From: Cupriavidus malaysiensis
Lineage (GTDB): Bacteria > Pseudomonadota > Gammaproteobacteria > Burkholderiales > Burkholderiaceae
Assembly: GCF_001854325.1 (NCBI RefSeq)
Contig: NZ_CP017754.1
Location: forward strand, 744,001 to 808,000
Reading direction: 5' to 3'
Length of the DNA: 64,000 nucleotides
In this document: piece after piece, positions 17,233 to 26,582 of the stretch
Position numbering within the stretch: position 1 is the first letter of the stretch
Layout: the number at the start of each line of letters is the position of its first letter
Made by a program: the position numbers and the translations under genes
The notes under the pieces: generated by a model
What the model was told of the DNA's origin: nothing
Databases searched by the model: none
What the model saw: the letters and a program-made list of their open reading frames with translations, nothing else

Positions 17233-18426
17233 CTACATCTTCTCCAGCAGCAGTCCCTTCAGGTATTCGCCTTCCGGGAAGGCGGCCAGCATCGGATGGT
17301 CGGTGCCGGCGGACAGGCGGCGCAGGATGCGGGCGTCGGCGCGCGCATCGGTGGCGGCGCCGGCCACGATCTTCTGGAACAGCTCCATGCTGATCGCGCC
17401 GGAGCAGGAGTAGGTGAACAGCAGGCCGCCCGGGCGCAGCAGCTGCATGCCGACCAGGTTGATTTCCTTGTAGGCGCGCGCGGCGCGGTCGATGTGCTGG
17501 GACGACGGGGCGAACTTGGGCGGGTCCAGCACGATCAGGTCGAACTGGCGGCCCTCGGCACGGAACTGGCGCAGGGACTTGAAGACGTCGGCATCCATCC
17601 AGGTGGCGCGCGCCGGGTCGAAGCCGTTCAGCGCGACATTGCCCGCGGCGATCTTGAGCGCGTCGCCCGAGGAGTCGATCGAGGTCACGGCGGTCGCGCC
17701 GCCGCGCAGCGCGGCCAGCGAGAAGCCGCCGGTGTAGCAGAAGCAGTTCAGCACTTCACGGCCCTGCGCGAGGTCGCCGACCAGGCGGCGGTTGTCGCGC
17801 TGGTCGACGTAGAAGCCGGTCTTGTGGCCATTGCGCACGTCGACGTAGTAGCGCACGCCGTGCTCGGTGACGGCGAGCTCGGGATCGGGCTCGGCGCCGG
17901 CCAGTACGCCGGTCACCAGCGGCAGTCCTTCGCGCTCGCGCACGGCGGCGTCGGAGCGCTCGTAGACGTTGGGGCAGCCGGTCTCCTTGACCAGCGCCTG
18001 CACCAGCGCGTCCTTCCATTGTTCGACGCCGGCGGCGTTGAACTGGCAGACGAGCTGGCCGCGCTCGCCGCTGCCGTAGTAGTCGACGATCAGTCCCGGC
18101 AGGCGGTCGGCCTCGCCGAACACCAGGCGCACGGCGTCGGTATCGCTGACCCACTGCCGGCGATGGGCGACGGCGGCGGCGATGCGGCGCTTGAACATGG
18201 CGTGGTCGACCGGCTCGTTCTCGTCGAAGGTCCAGACACGCACGCGGATCTGCGACGAGGGGCTGTAGGCACCCTTGGCCAGGAAGCGGCCGTCGGCCGC
18301 GCGGATGATGACGGTGGTGCCAGCTTCGCAGCGGCCTTCGGTGGAGGCGATGCCGGTGGCGTAGACCCACGGATGGCGTCGCAGCAGGGACTTTTCCTTG
18401 CCTGGCTTGAGGGTGACGATGTTCAT
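17233..18426 (-). CDS. rlmI: 23S rRNA m5C1962 methyltransferase RlmI
   Basis: SAM-dependent RNA methyltransferase of 397 residues, the normal RlmI length. An N-terminal PUA domain (KPGKEKSLLRRHPWVYATGI, GAYSPSSQIRVRVW) is followed by an EEHEE-type linker and the Rossmann methyltransferase domain with LNCFCYTGGFSLAALRGG, SIDSSGDALK and the catalytic motif LIVLDPPKFAPS, then TYSCSGAIS. The ATG at 18426 begins MNIVTLKPGK. It is followed 138 bp upstream in coordinates by the YbeD gene on the same strand. Confidence 0.92.
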   Translation of the reverse strand: MNIVTLKPGKEKSLLRRHPWVYATGIASTEGRCEAGTTVIIRAADGRFLAKGAYSPSSQIRVRVWTFDENEPVDHAMFKRRIAAAVAHRRQWVSDTDAVRLVFGEADRLPGLIVDYYGSGERGQLVCQFNAAGVEQWKDALVQALVKETGCPNVYERSDAAVREREGLPLVTGVLAGAEPDPELAVTEHGVRYYVDVRNGHKTGFYVDQRDNRRLVGDLAQGREVLNCFCYTGGFSLAALRGGATAVTSIDSSGDALKIAAGNVALNGFDPARATWMDADVFKSLRQFRAEGRQFDLIVLDPPKFAPSSQHIDRAARAYKEINLVGMQLLRPGGLLFTYSCSGAISMELFQKIVAGAATDARADARILRRLSAGTDHPMLAAFPEGEYLKGLLLEKM

Positions 18427-18564
18427 CGGAACGGGAAGGGGGCTGGCGCCGCGGCGGATGCGGGCCCAGCGCGAGGGTTGGTGATTATCAGAGGGGGGCG
18501 GGCCGGTGGCCGGGCGCGCCCCGCGGTGCCGTCAGGCCGGCCGCGCGGCGGCCGGCCCGGCGCC

Positions 18565-18870
18565 TTACAGCACGATCTTCACCATCGGGTGCGAGGTCAG
18601 CGCGCGGTACAGGTCGTCGAGCTGTTCGCGGCTGGTCACCCAGACGGTGGCGGTCAGGCCGAGGTAGTTGCCGTTGCGCGAGGGCCGCATTTCCATCTTG
18701 CCGGCATGGAAGTCGGGATCGAACCCCTGCACCACGGCCACGATGGTCTCGGCGAAATCCTCCTGCATCGTGCCCATGATCTTGATCGGGAAGTGGCAGG
18801 GGTATTCGATCAGCGATTCCTGCTGCGCCGGGGCTCCCGGCTTGCCGCCACCGGTTTGGTCGGACGTCAT
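18565..18870 (-). CDS. ybeD: DUF493 family protein YbeD
   Basis: Small cytosolic alpha/beta protein of 101 residues and unknown biochemical role. Characteristic stretches are LIEYPCHFPIKIMG, FDPDFHAGKMEMRPSRNGNY and LDDLYRALTSHPMVKIVL. The gene follows dacC by 37 bp, an association also seen in enterobacteria (dacA-ybeD-lipB-lipA). Here, however, lipB and lipA do not follow; rlmI does. Confidence 0.9.
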   Translation of the reverse strand: MTSDQTGGGKPGAPAQQESLIEYPCHFPIKIMGTMQEDFAETIVAVVQGFDPDFHAGKMEMRPSRNGNYLGLTATVWVTSREQLDDLYRALTSHPMVKIVL

Positions 18871-18884
18871 GGCTATATCTCCAG

Positions 18885-18920
18885 CTTGCTTGCGCTTACT
18901 TGCGCTCTTACTTGCGCTTG
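18885..18920 (-). repeat. Tandem repeat spanning the dacC stop codon
   Basis: On the minus strand three diverged 12-bp units run AAGCGCAAGTAA, GAGCGCAAGTAA and GCGCAAGCAAGC. The dacC stop TAA ends the first unit, and the second supplies another in-frame TAA twelve bases later. Confidence 0.75.
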
Positions 18921-20107
18921 AACCACAGGCGGATGGTGTCCCACAGGCGGCCGAAGAAGCCGGCCTCGGGCACGTCTTCCAGTGCCACCACGGGGAATTC
19001 CGCCACCTTGTTGGCGCCGTCCATCAGCTTGACCGTGCCGACCTGCTGGCCGGCGGCGATCGGCGCCACCAGCAGCTCCTGGCGTTCCAGCACCGGCTTG
19101 AGGCGGCCGCCGATGCCCTTGGGCACGGTCACGAAGGTCTCGTTCTGCACGCCGATCTTGACCGTGCCGCTCTTGCCCTTGTAGATCTCGGGCGTGGCCA
19201 GCACCTGCCCCTTGTCGTACAGCCGCAGCGTGTCGAAGAACTGGAAGCCGTAGTTCAGGACCTTCAGGCTTTCCTGCGTGCGGATCTGGTCGGTCGCGGT
19301 GCCGATCACGATCGAGATCAGGCGGCGCGATCCGTTGGGCACATTGGCCAGCGGCCGCTTGGCCGACGAGATCAGGCAGTAGCCGGCGGATTTGGTGTGG
19401 CCGGTCTTGACGCCGTCGACGGTCGGATCGATGTACAGCAGGCGGTTCCGGTTCGGCTGCCTGATCTTGTTATAGGTGAACTCCTTCTGCGAGTACATGG
19501 TGTAGTACTCGGGGAAGTCCTTGATCAGGCGCGCGGTCAGCGTGGCCAGGTCGGCCGCGGTGGTGTAGTGGTTCGGGTCGGGGATGCCGTCGGTGTTGGC
19601 GAAGTGGGTGTTCTTCATGCCCAGCCGCTGGGCCTCGCGGTTCATCATCGCCACGAAGCCCTCTTCGGAGCCGCCGGTGGCCTCGGCCAGCGCCAGCGAG
19701 GCGTCGTTGCCCGATTGCACGATCAGGCCGAGCAGCAGGTCGCGCACGCTGACCGGCTTGTTCGGCTCGATGAACATGCGCGATTCGTCGCTCTTGACCT
19801 TGAGCACGATATTGGTCGGCACCACGGTCTGGTCCAGGGTGAGGCGCTTTTCGTGCAGTGCCTCGAACACCAGGTAGGCCGTCATCAGCTTGGTCAGCGA
19901 GGCCGGCTCGATGCGCGCGTCGGCGTTCTGCGAGGCCAGGGGCTGGCCGCTGGTGGCGTCGTACAGCATCCATGCCTTGGCGGCCACCTGCGGCACGGGC
20001 ACGCCCTGGGCGCGCACCGCGACCGGCGCGGCGGCAAGGACGGCGCCGGCCACGAGGGCGGCGGGGGCGATGGCGGACGCGAAAAGCGGCGTGGCTCGAT
20101 TCAGCAT
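18908..20107 (-). CDS. dacC: D-alanyl-D-alanine carboxypeptidase (PBP5/6 class)
   Basis: Low-molecular-weight penicillin-binding protein that trims the terminal D-Ala of peptidoglycan stem peptides. It has 399 residues with a signal peptide ending near residue 33 (VAVRAQG). The three active-site motifs are SLTK (Ser70-Lys73), SGN (132-134) and KTG (234-236). The C-terminal beta domain ends in WDTIRLWFKRK, the amphipathic basic helix that anchors such enzymes to the inner membrane. It precedes ybeD in the same direction. The symbol could equally be dacA; paralogues are not separable here. Confidence 0.93.
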   Translation of the reverse strand: MLNRATPLFASAIAPAALVAGAVLAAAPVAVRAQGVPVPQVAAKAWMLYDATSGQPLASQNADARIEPASLTKLMTAYLVFEALHEKRLTLDQTVVPTNIVLKVKSDESRMFIEPNKPVSVRDLLLGLIVQSGNDASLALAEATGGSEEGFVAMMNREAQRLGMKNTHFANTDGIPDPNHYTTAADLATLTARLIKDFPEYYTMYSQKEFTYNKIRQPNRNRLLYIDPTVDGVKTGHTKSAGYCLISSAKRPLANVPNGSRRLISIVIGTATDQIRTQESLKVLNYGFQFFDTLRLYDKGQVLATPEIYKGKSGTVKIGVQNETFVTVPKGIGGRLKPVLERQELLVAPIAAGQQVGTVKLMDGANKVAEFPVVALEDVPEAGFFGRLWDTIRLWFKRK

Positions 20108-20174
20108 AGTTGAGTTTCCGACAGAGAAAGGTCGCAGGGGAGAACGATCCGCGGGGCTGGCTGCCGCCGTGGCG

Positions 20175-20819
20175 TCACCGCTCCCATGCGTTGACGACGA
20201 GCTGCTTGATCAGGTGCAGCTTGCGGTGAAAGAAGTGATCCGCGCCGGGGATCACGATGACGGGCAGCTCCTGCGGGCGGGCCCAGTCGAACACGCTGCC
20301 CAGCGGCACCGTGTCGTCCTGTTCGCCGTGGATGACGATGGTGTCGGCGGGCACCGCGGCGACCTGCCAGCGGCTGGCCGCCGTGCCCACCATCACCAGC
20401 CGCTGCGCGGCCGTGCCGGCTTCGGCCAGGCGGCGGGCGACGTGGCTGGCCACGTAGCTGCCGAAGGAGAAGCCGCCCAGCGCCAGCGGCAGCGTGGCCG
20501 CCTGCGGCGACCAGGCGGCCTGCGTGCGCATCCACGCGATCACGGCCAGCAGGTCGTCCTGCTCGCCGACGCCGTTGTCATGCTCGCCGGCGCTGCCGCC
20601 GACGCCGCGGAAGTTCGGGCGCACGGTGGCGTAGCCGAGCTGCACGAAGCTGCGTGCCAGCGTCTGCGCCACCTTGTTGTCCTTGGTGCCGCCGAACAAG
20701 GGATGCGGATGGGCCACCAGCGCGAGTCCGCGCGGCGCTGCGCCCTGCGGCAGGTCGACCGACAGGTCGATGGCGCCGACGGGACCGGCAATGGAGAGAA
20801 CCTGGGTGTGCGCGTTCAT
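20175..20819 (-). CDS. Alpha/beta hydrolase (dienelactone hydrolase-like)
   Basis: Cytosolic serine hydrolase of 214 residues. The early motif LALVAHPHPLFGGTKDNKVAQT, written here as AHPHPLFGGT, and RPNFRGVGGSAGEHD define the COG2945 group. The nucleophile elbow is GGFSFGS, with HGEQDDTVPL supplying the acid and GADHFFHRKL the catalytic His. It lies between the ferredoxin-like gene and dacC on the same strand, 67 bp before dacC. The substrate is unknown. Confidence 0.87.
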   Translation of the reverse strand: MNAHTQVLSIAGPVGAIDLSVDLPQGAAPRGLALVAHPHPLFGGTKDNKVAQTLARSFVQLGYATVRPNFRGVGGSAGEHDNGVGEQDDLLAVIAWMRTQAAWSPQAATLPLALGGFSFGSYVASHVARRLAEAGTAAQRLVMVGTAASRWQVAAVPADTIVIHGEQDDTVPLGSVFDWARPQELPVIVIPGADHFFHRKLHLIKQLVVNAWER

Positions 20820-20923
20820 AGAGGCAGGATCTGGCGATGCGAAGGCAAGGTGGAAGGAGGCCGGCGCCGGGCGGGGCTGCGGTCCGGCGCGCGGCGCGGC
20901 GGCGGGCTGCCCGGCCGCCGGGC

Positions 20924-21244
20924 TCAGCGATCGACCATCAGGCGCTCGACCGGCTTGCCGTGCACCAGATGGCTGTCGATGATTTCGTCGATGTCCTGCT
21001 CGTCGACGAAGGTGTACCAGACGGCCTCGGGGTAGACCACCAGCACCGGTCCGAGTTCACAGCGGTTCAGGCAGCCGGCCTTGTTGATGCGCACGCGTCC
21101 TTCGCCACCGGCGATGCCGAGTTCCTTGCAGCGCTTCTTGGCGTATTCCTGCATGGCCTTGGCATTGTGCGTGGCGCAGCAGGCTTCGCCCGGCGCGCGT
21201 TCGTTCAGGCAGAAGAAGACGTGGTGTTGGTAGTAGCTGCTCAT
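20924..21244 (-). CDS. Thioredoxin-like [2Fe-2S] ferredoxin
   Basis: A 106-residue protein of the Shethna/NuoE-like [2Fe-2S] type. Cysteines occur as C12 (HHVFFCLNER), C22/C23 (GEACC) and then C58 and C62 in NKAGCLNRCELGPVLVVYPE, the expected four-cysteine layout. The C-terminus (WYTFVDEQDIDEIIDSHL) matches the family. It heads a minus-strand series with the hydrolase 104 bp downstream. Electron partner and role are unknown. Confidence 0.88.
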   Translation of the reverse strand: MSSYYQHHVFFCLNERAPGEACCATHNAKAMQEYAKKRCKELGIAGGEGRVRINKAGCLNRCELGPVLVVYPEAVWYTFVDEQDIDEIIDSHLVHGKPVERLMVDR

Positions 21245-21485
21245 GCGTGCTGTGGCGCGTGCGGCGGCACGCGGGCCGCCCGTGCCGCGCGGGACGGTGG
21301 TGAGTGTGGAAGGTCGGAATTATACGGCTTGGCGGACGCGGAACCTGCCACTCGCGGCCGCGTCAGGCACGCCGTCCGGTCCCGTGTCGGACCCGCGGCG
21401 GGCCGCTGTGATGTATCCAGCGCGCATCCGCCGGGCTCCCCGCCGCCATAAGTGGATGATCGGACGCCCGGATCGGTGCCGTCTC

Positions 21486-21525
21486 TCCGAAAACCCGGAT
21501 TGGCGCTTTCCGGATTTCCGGAAAG
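21486..21525 (+). promoter_or_regulatory. Two dyads, likely DctD upstream activating sites
   Basis: A perfect 8-bp inverted repeat CTTTCCGG-ATTT-CCGGAAAG lies at 21506-21525. A weaker related dyad TCCG-AAAACC-CGGA is at 21486-21499, centred about two helical turns away. They lie about 70-110 bp upstream of the sigma-54 promoter, where enhancer sites for an NtrC-type activator are expected. Assignment to DctD is inferred from position. Confidence 0.6.
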
Positions 21526-21595
21526 CCGGAGCCGGCGGCACCTCGTCTGAGTAACATTTCCTTGCAAATCAAAGGCTTGATGCGGCTCCTGGCGC

Positions 21596-21611
21596 TGGCA
21601 TGCACGTTGCA
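21596..21611 (+). promoter_or_regulatory. Sigma-54 (-24/-12) promoter of dctA
   Basis: TGGCATGCACGTTGCA matches the sigma-54 consensus TGGCAY-N5-TTGCW with correct spacing. Transcription would start near 21623, leaving a leader of about 74 nt before the dctA ATG. The encoded DctD is a sigma-54 activator with GAFTGA, which supports the call. Confidence 0.82.
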
Positions 21612-21696
21612 AAGAGTCCTGTGGCAGCGCCGCGACCGGAACGGCGCGCGGCCGCGGCGGCTCTCCCGCCGGGCCTAAAGAACCGAGGACGACATC

Positions 21697-22995
21697 ATGA
21701 GGAAACCCTTCTACAAGATCCTGTACGTACAGGTGCTGTTCGCCATCCTGGTCGGCATCGTGCTGGGACACTTCTGGCCGGATACCGGCATCTCGATGAA
21801 GCCGCTCGGGGATGGCTTCATCAAGCTGATCAAGATGATCATCGGGCCGATCATCTTCTGTACCGTGGTGTCGGGCATCGCCGGCATGCGCGACATGAAG
21901 AAGGTCGGCCGGGTCGGCGGCAAGGCGCTGCTGTACTTCGAGGTCATCTCCACCTTCGCGCTGCTGATCGGCCTGGGCGCGGCCCACCTGCTGCAGCCGG
22001 GCGCGGGTTTCAACATCGATCCGGCCACGCTGGATACCAAGTCGATTTCGCAGTACGTGTCCAAGGCGCATGGCCAGAGCACGGTCGAGTTCCTGATGCA
22101 CATCATCCCGGACACGATCTTCAGCGCCTTCTCCAACGGCGACATCCTGCAGATCCTGCTGGTCTCGCTGTTCTTCGGCTCCGCGCTGGCCGCCATGGGC
22201 GACCGCTCGCGCATCGTCTTCGACCTGGTCGAGCAGGTCTCCAAGGTCTTCTTCCACATCGTCCACGTGATCACCAAGGTCGCCCCGCTGGGCGCCTTCG
22301 GCGCGATGGCCTTCACCATCGGCAAGTACGGTCTCGGCTCGCTGGTGCCGCTGCTCAAGCTGATCGGCACCTTCTACTTCACGGCGATCGTGTTCGTGCT
22401 GGTGGTGCTCGGCACGGTGGCGCGCCTGACCGGCTTCTCCATCATCCGCTTCGTCGCCTACATCAAGGAAGAACTGCTGATCGTGCTGGGCACCAGCTCG
22501 TCGGAAGCGGCGCTGCCCCACCTGATGGAAAAGCTGGAACGGCTCGGCTGCTCCAAGTCGGTGGTCGGCCTGGTGGTGCCCACCGGCTATTCGTTCAACC
22601 TGGACGGCACCAATATCTACATGACGATGGCGGTGCTGTTCATCGCGCAGGCCACCGGCATCGAGCTGACGCTGATGCAGCAGCTCACCATCCTGGCCGT
22701 GGCCATGATCACCTCCAAGGGCGCCAGCGGCGTGACCGGTTCCGGCTTCATCACGCTGGCGGCAACGCTGGCCGTGGTGCCCGACATCCCGGTGGCCGGC
22801 ATGGTGCTGATCCTGGGCATCGACCGCTTCATGAGCGAATGCCGCGCGCTGACCAATATCATCGGCAACGGCGTGGCGACGGTGGTGGTGTCGGCCTGGG
22901 AGCGCGAGCTCGACCGCACCCAACTGGCCCGCGCGCTGCGCCACGGCGGCGAACTGGCCGACGATCTTGGCGACGCAGGACAGAGCGCCCGCTGA
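21697..22995 (+). CDS. dctA: C4-dicarboxylate transporter DctA
   Basis: Inner-membrane proton or sodium symporter for succinate, fumarate and malate, of the DAACS family. It has 432 residues with about eight membrane helices and two re-entrant loops. Family motifs are [47 protein letters not shown] and [19 protein letters not shown]. The start [17 protein letters not shown] is preceded by GAGGACGAC. It is transcribed from the sigma-54 promoter upstream and followed by its two-component system. Confidence 0.95.
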   Translation: MRKPFYKILYVQVLFAILVGIVLGHFWPDTGISMKPLGDGFIKLIKMIIGPIIFCTVVSGIAGMRDMKKVGRVGGKALLYFEVISTFALLIGLGAAHLLQPGAGFNIDPATLDTKSISQYVSKAHGQSTVEFLMHIIPDTIFSAFSNGDILQILLVSLFFGSALAAMGDRSRIVFDLVEQVSKVFFHIVHVITKVAPLGAFGAMAFTIGKYGLGSLVPLLKLIGTFYFTAIVFVLVVLGTVARLTGFSIIRFVAYIKEELLIVLGTSSSEAALPHLMEKLERLGCSKSVVGLVVPTGYSFNLDGTNIYMTMAVLFIAQATGIELTLMQQLTILAVAMITSKGASGVTGSGFITLAATLAVVPDIPVAGMVLILGIDRFMSECRALTNIIGNGVATVVVSAWERELDRTQLARALRHGGELADDLGDAGQSAR

Positions 22996-23008
22996 GAGGG
23001 CGCAGGGC

Positions 23009-23030
23009 GGCCGCGCCGACGGGCGCGGCC
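23009..23030 (+). terminator. Hairpin between dctA and dctB
   Basis: Perfect 9-bp stem GGCCGCGCC-GACG-GGCGCGGCC starting 14 bp after the dctA stop, without a T-tract. It may act as a partial terminator or 3' stabiliser that sets dctA expression above dctBD. Confidence 0.5.
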
Positions 23031-23068
23031 AGCGGGTATCATCGGCGCGAGATCCTTCGCCCGCGCCG

Positions 23069-25086
23069 ATGCCGCATTCCGACGATTTCCTCGCCGTGCA
23101 TGACCCCGCTGCCGCACGCCAGGCTTCGGCGCCCGGCGGCGACGGGCGCTGGTGGGGGTTTATCGCCGCGCTCGCCGGCGGCCTGCTGCTGCTGTGCTGC
23201 GCCACCTGGCTGCTCTCCGTGCAGCGCGGCATCGGCGCGCTGGAGCGCGACACCGCCACCCGCGCGGACCGCTACGCAGCGACCCTGGAGGCCACGCTGG
23301 ACCGCTACGAGTTCCTGCCGGCGCTGGTTTCCTTCCATCCCTTCGTCCACCAGCTGCTGGCCGCGCCCGACGACCCCGCGCGCGTGGCGGCGGCCAACCG
23401 CTACCTGGACGACGTCAACCGCAATGCCCATGCCTCGGCCACCTATGTGATCGCCGCCAACGGCCGGGCGCTGGCCGCCAGCAACTATGCCGACCCGGGC
23501 AGCTTCGTCGGCACCGACTACCGCTTCCGCCCCTATTTCCAGATCGCCTCGCGCGGCCGGGTCGCGCGCTACTACGCCATCGGCGTGACCAGCGACGAGC
23601 CAGGCTACTACATCGCCCAGCCGGTAGAGTCCGGCGGGCGCGTGATCGGCGTGACGGTGGTCAAGCTCAACCTCGAATGGTTCCAGCGCGCCGGCGGCGA
23701 CCGCGCCGAGCCGCTGATGGTCAGCGACGAGCACGGCGTGGTCTTCCTGTCCTCGGTGCCGGCCTGGCAGTACCGTACGCTGCAGCCGCTGTCGCAGGGA
23801 CTGGAGGCCGAACTGGCGGCCACGCGCCAGTACCACGACCGCGAGGTCTCGCCGCTGGCGCTGCATGCGCTCAGTTCGCCCGTGACCCGCTGGCTCAACA
23901 GCACCGTGCTGGGGCCGGGCTCGCGGCTGGTCGGCGTGGCGCGCCAGGCGGCCCCGGGGCATGCGGCAGGCAGCACCGCCGATGCGGTGCGCGTCGGCAG
24001 CGAGCGCGCCGACCGCTACCTGGAGGTCAGCCGCAAGGTGGGGCCGGCCGACTGGACCATGCACGTGATGGCCTCGGTCGACCCGGTGCTGGCCGGTGCG
24101 CGCAATGCCACCATCGGCGCCGCGCTGGCCTACGCCTGCGCCTGCCTGCTGCTGGTCAACTGGCGCCAGCGCCGCCAGCGCGCGCGCGACATGCAATACA
24201 GCCGGCGGCTGCTGGAGGCCGCCTACGACGAGCTGGAGCGCCGCGTCGAGGCGCGGACGGCCGACCTGATGGCCATCAACGAGCAGCTCGAGGGCGAGGT
24301 GGTCGAGCGCACGCGTGCCGAAAACGAGTTGCGCGCGACCCAGGACGAGCTGGTGCAGGCCAGCAAGCTGGCCGCGCTCGGCCAGATGGCGGCTGGTATC
24401 ACCCATGAACTGAACCAGCCGCTGGCCGCGCTGCGCACCTTCTCCGACAACACGCGCGTGCTGCTCGAACGCGGCCAGCTCGATGCCGCGGCCGGCAACC
24501 TGGTCGCCATCGCCGACCTTACCGAGCGCATGGGGAAGATCACCGGCCAGCTCAAGCTGTTCGCCGGCAAGGCGCGGCAGCGCCGCCACGCGGTCGCGCT
24601 GCAAGGCGCGCTGGACCACGTGCTGGCGCTGCTGGCACCGCGCCTGGCGGGTGTGCGCCTGAGCTGCAGCGGGCTGGAGGCGGAGCCCGGCCTGGCCGTC
24701 TGGGCCGATGAACTCAAGCTCGAGCAGGTGCTGCTCAACCTGGTCGCCAATGCGCTCGACGCAGTGGCGGCCGCGGCGCCGGACCAGCCGCGCATCGCGC
24801 TGACGGTCAGCGCCGGCGCGGAGACGGTGACGGTGGCGGTGCGCGACAATGGCACTGGCATCGCGCCCGAGGCGCTGCCCCATCTGTTCGAGCCCTTCTT
24901 CACCACCAAGGAGATCGGCCAGGGGCTGGGCCTCGGCCTGGCCATCTCCTCGTCCATCGTGCGTGAGTTCGGCGGCCAGCTCAGCGCGGCCGGCGCCGAG
25001 GGCGGCGGTGCCGAATTCCTGCTGGTGCTGCGCCGAGCGCCCGGCCAGCAGGTCGCCGCCGTTGGCCGCGATGCCGGGGTCCATCC

Positions 25087-25090
<4 letters not shown>
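23069..25090 (+). CDS. dctB: C4-dicarboxylate sensor histidine kinase DctB
   Basis: Membrane sensor kinase of 673 residues. A first TM helix (FIAALAGGLLLLCC) near residues 30-50 and a second near 345-365 enclose a periplasmic dCache/PAS-like sensor with the motif GTDYRFRPYFQIASRGRVARYYAIG, cited here as FRPYFQIA. A cytoplasmic coiled coil (ERRVEARTADLMAINEQL) leads to the phospho-acceptor box ITHELNQPLAAL, His446, then N box LVANALDA, G1 DNGTGIAP and G2 GQGLGLGLAIS. ATG at 23069 is used; upstream in-frame codons run back into dctA. Its stop overlaps the dctD start by four bases. Confidence 0.92.
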
Positions 25091-26415
<1,325 letters not shown>

Positions 26416-26457
26416 CGGTGAGGGTGTGTGCGGGTGAGGTGCGGGTGAGGGTGCACC

Positions 26458-26525
26458 AACACCAATCGCCAAGCACACTGTCCTGGCTCCCTCTCCCCGC
26501 ATGGAGAGAGGGCGGGGGAGAGGGG
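26458..26525. repeat. Intergenic palindromic repeat, copy 2
   Basis: Related to 16929-17002, with the same ordered blocks (ATCGCCAAGCACA, TGTCCTGGCT, C/T-rich arm, G/A-rich arm AGAGGGG). It lies in the 167-bp gap between the convergent dctD and uvrD-like genes. Its hairpin is less perfect than copy 1 but could still serve as a bidirectional 3' structure. Confidence 0.72.
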
Positions 26526-26582
26526 TGGTCTAGCAAGGCGCCACACCCAGCGAAGCCAACGGTGTGATCCAGCACACGAGCG

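Larger units (their letters stand above)
21245..21696. other. 452-bp regulatory region upstream of dctA
   Basis: No protein gene is supported. The right half carries the sigma-54 promoter and dyad sites for dctA. The left part should contain the promoter for the divergent ferredoxin gene; an AT-richer segment near 21310-21325 (GGAATTATACGG) is the only candidate seen there. Confidence 0.6.

Noticed and set aside
23009..23030. Full terminator separating dctA from dctB
   Set aside because: There is a good stem but no T-tract, so it is recorded only as a hairpin with low confidence.
21241..23259. Minus-strand 672-codon frame across dctA and its promoter
   Set aside because: Antisense to DctA, which carries family motifs, and without any domain; it would also cover the sigma-54 promoter.
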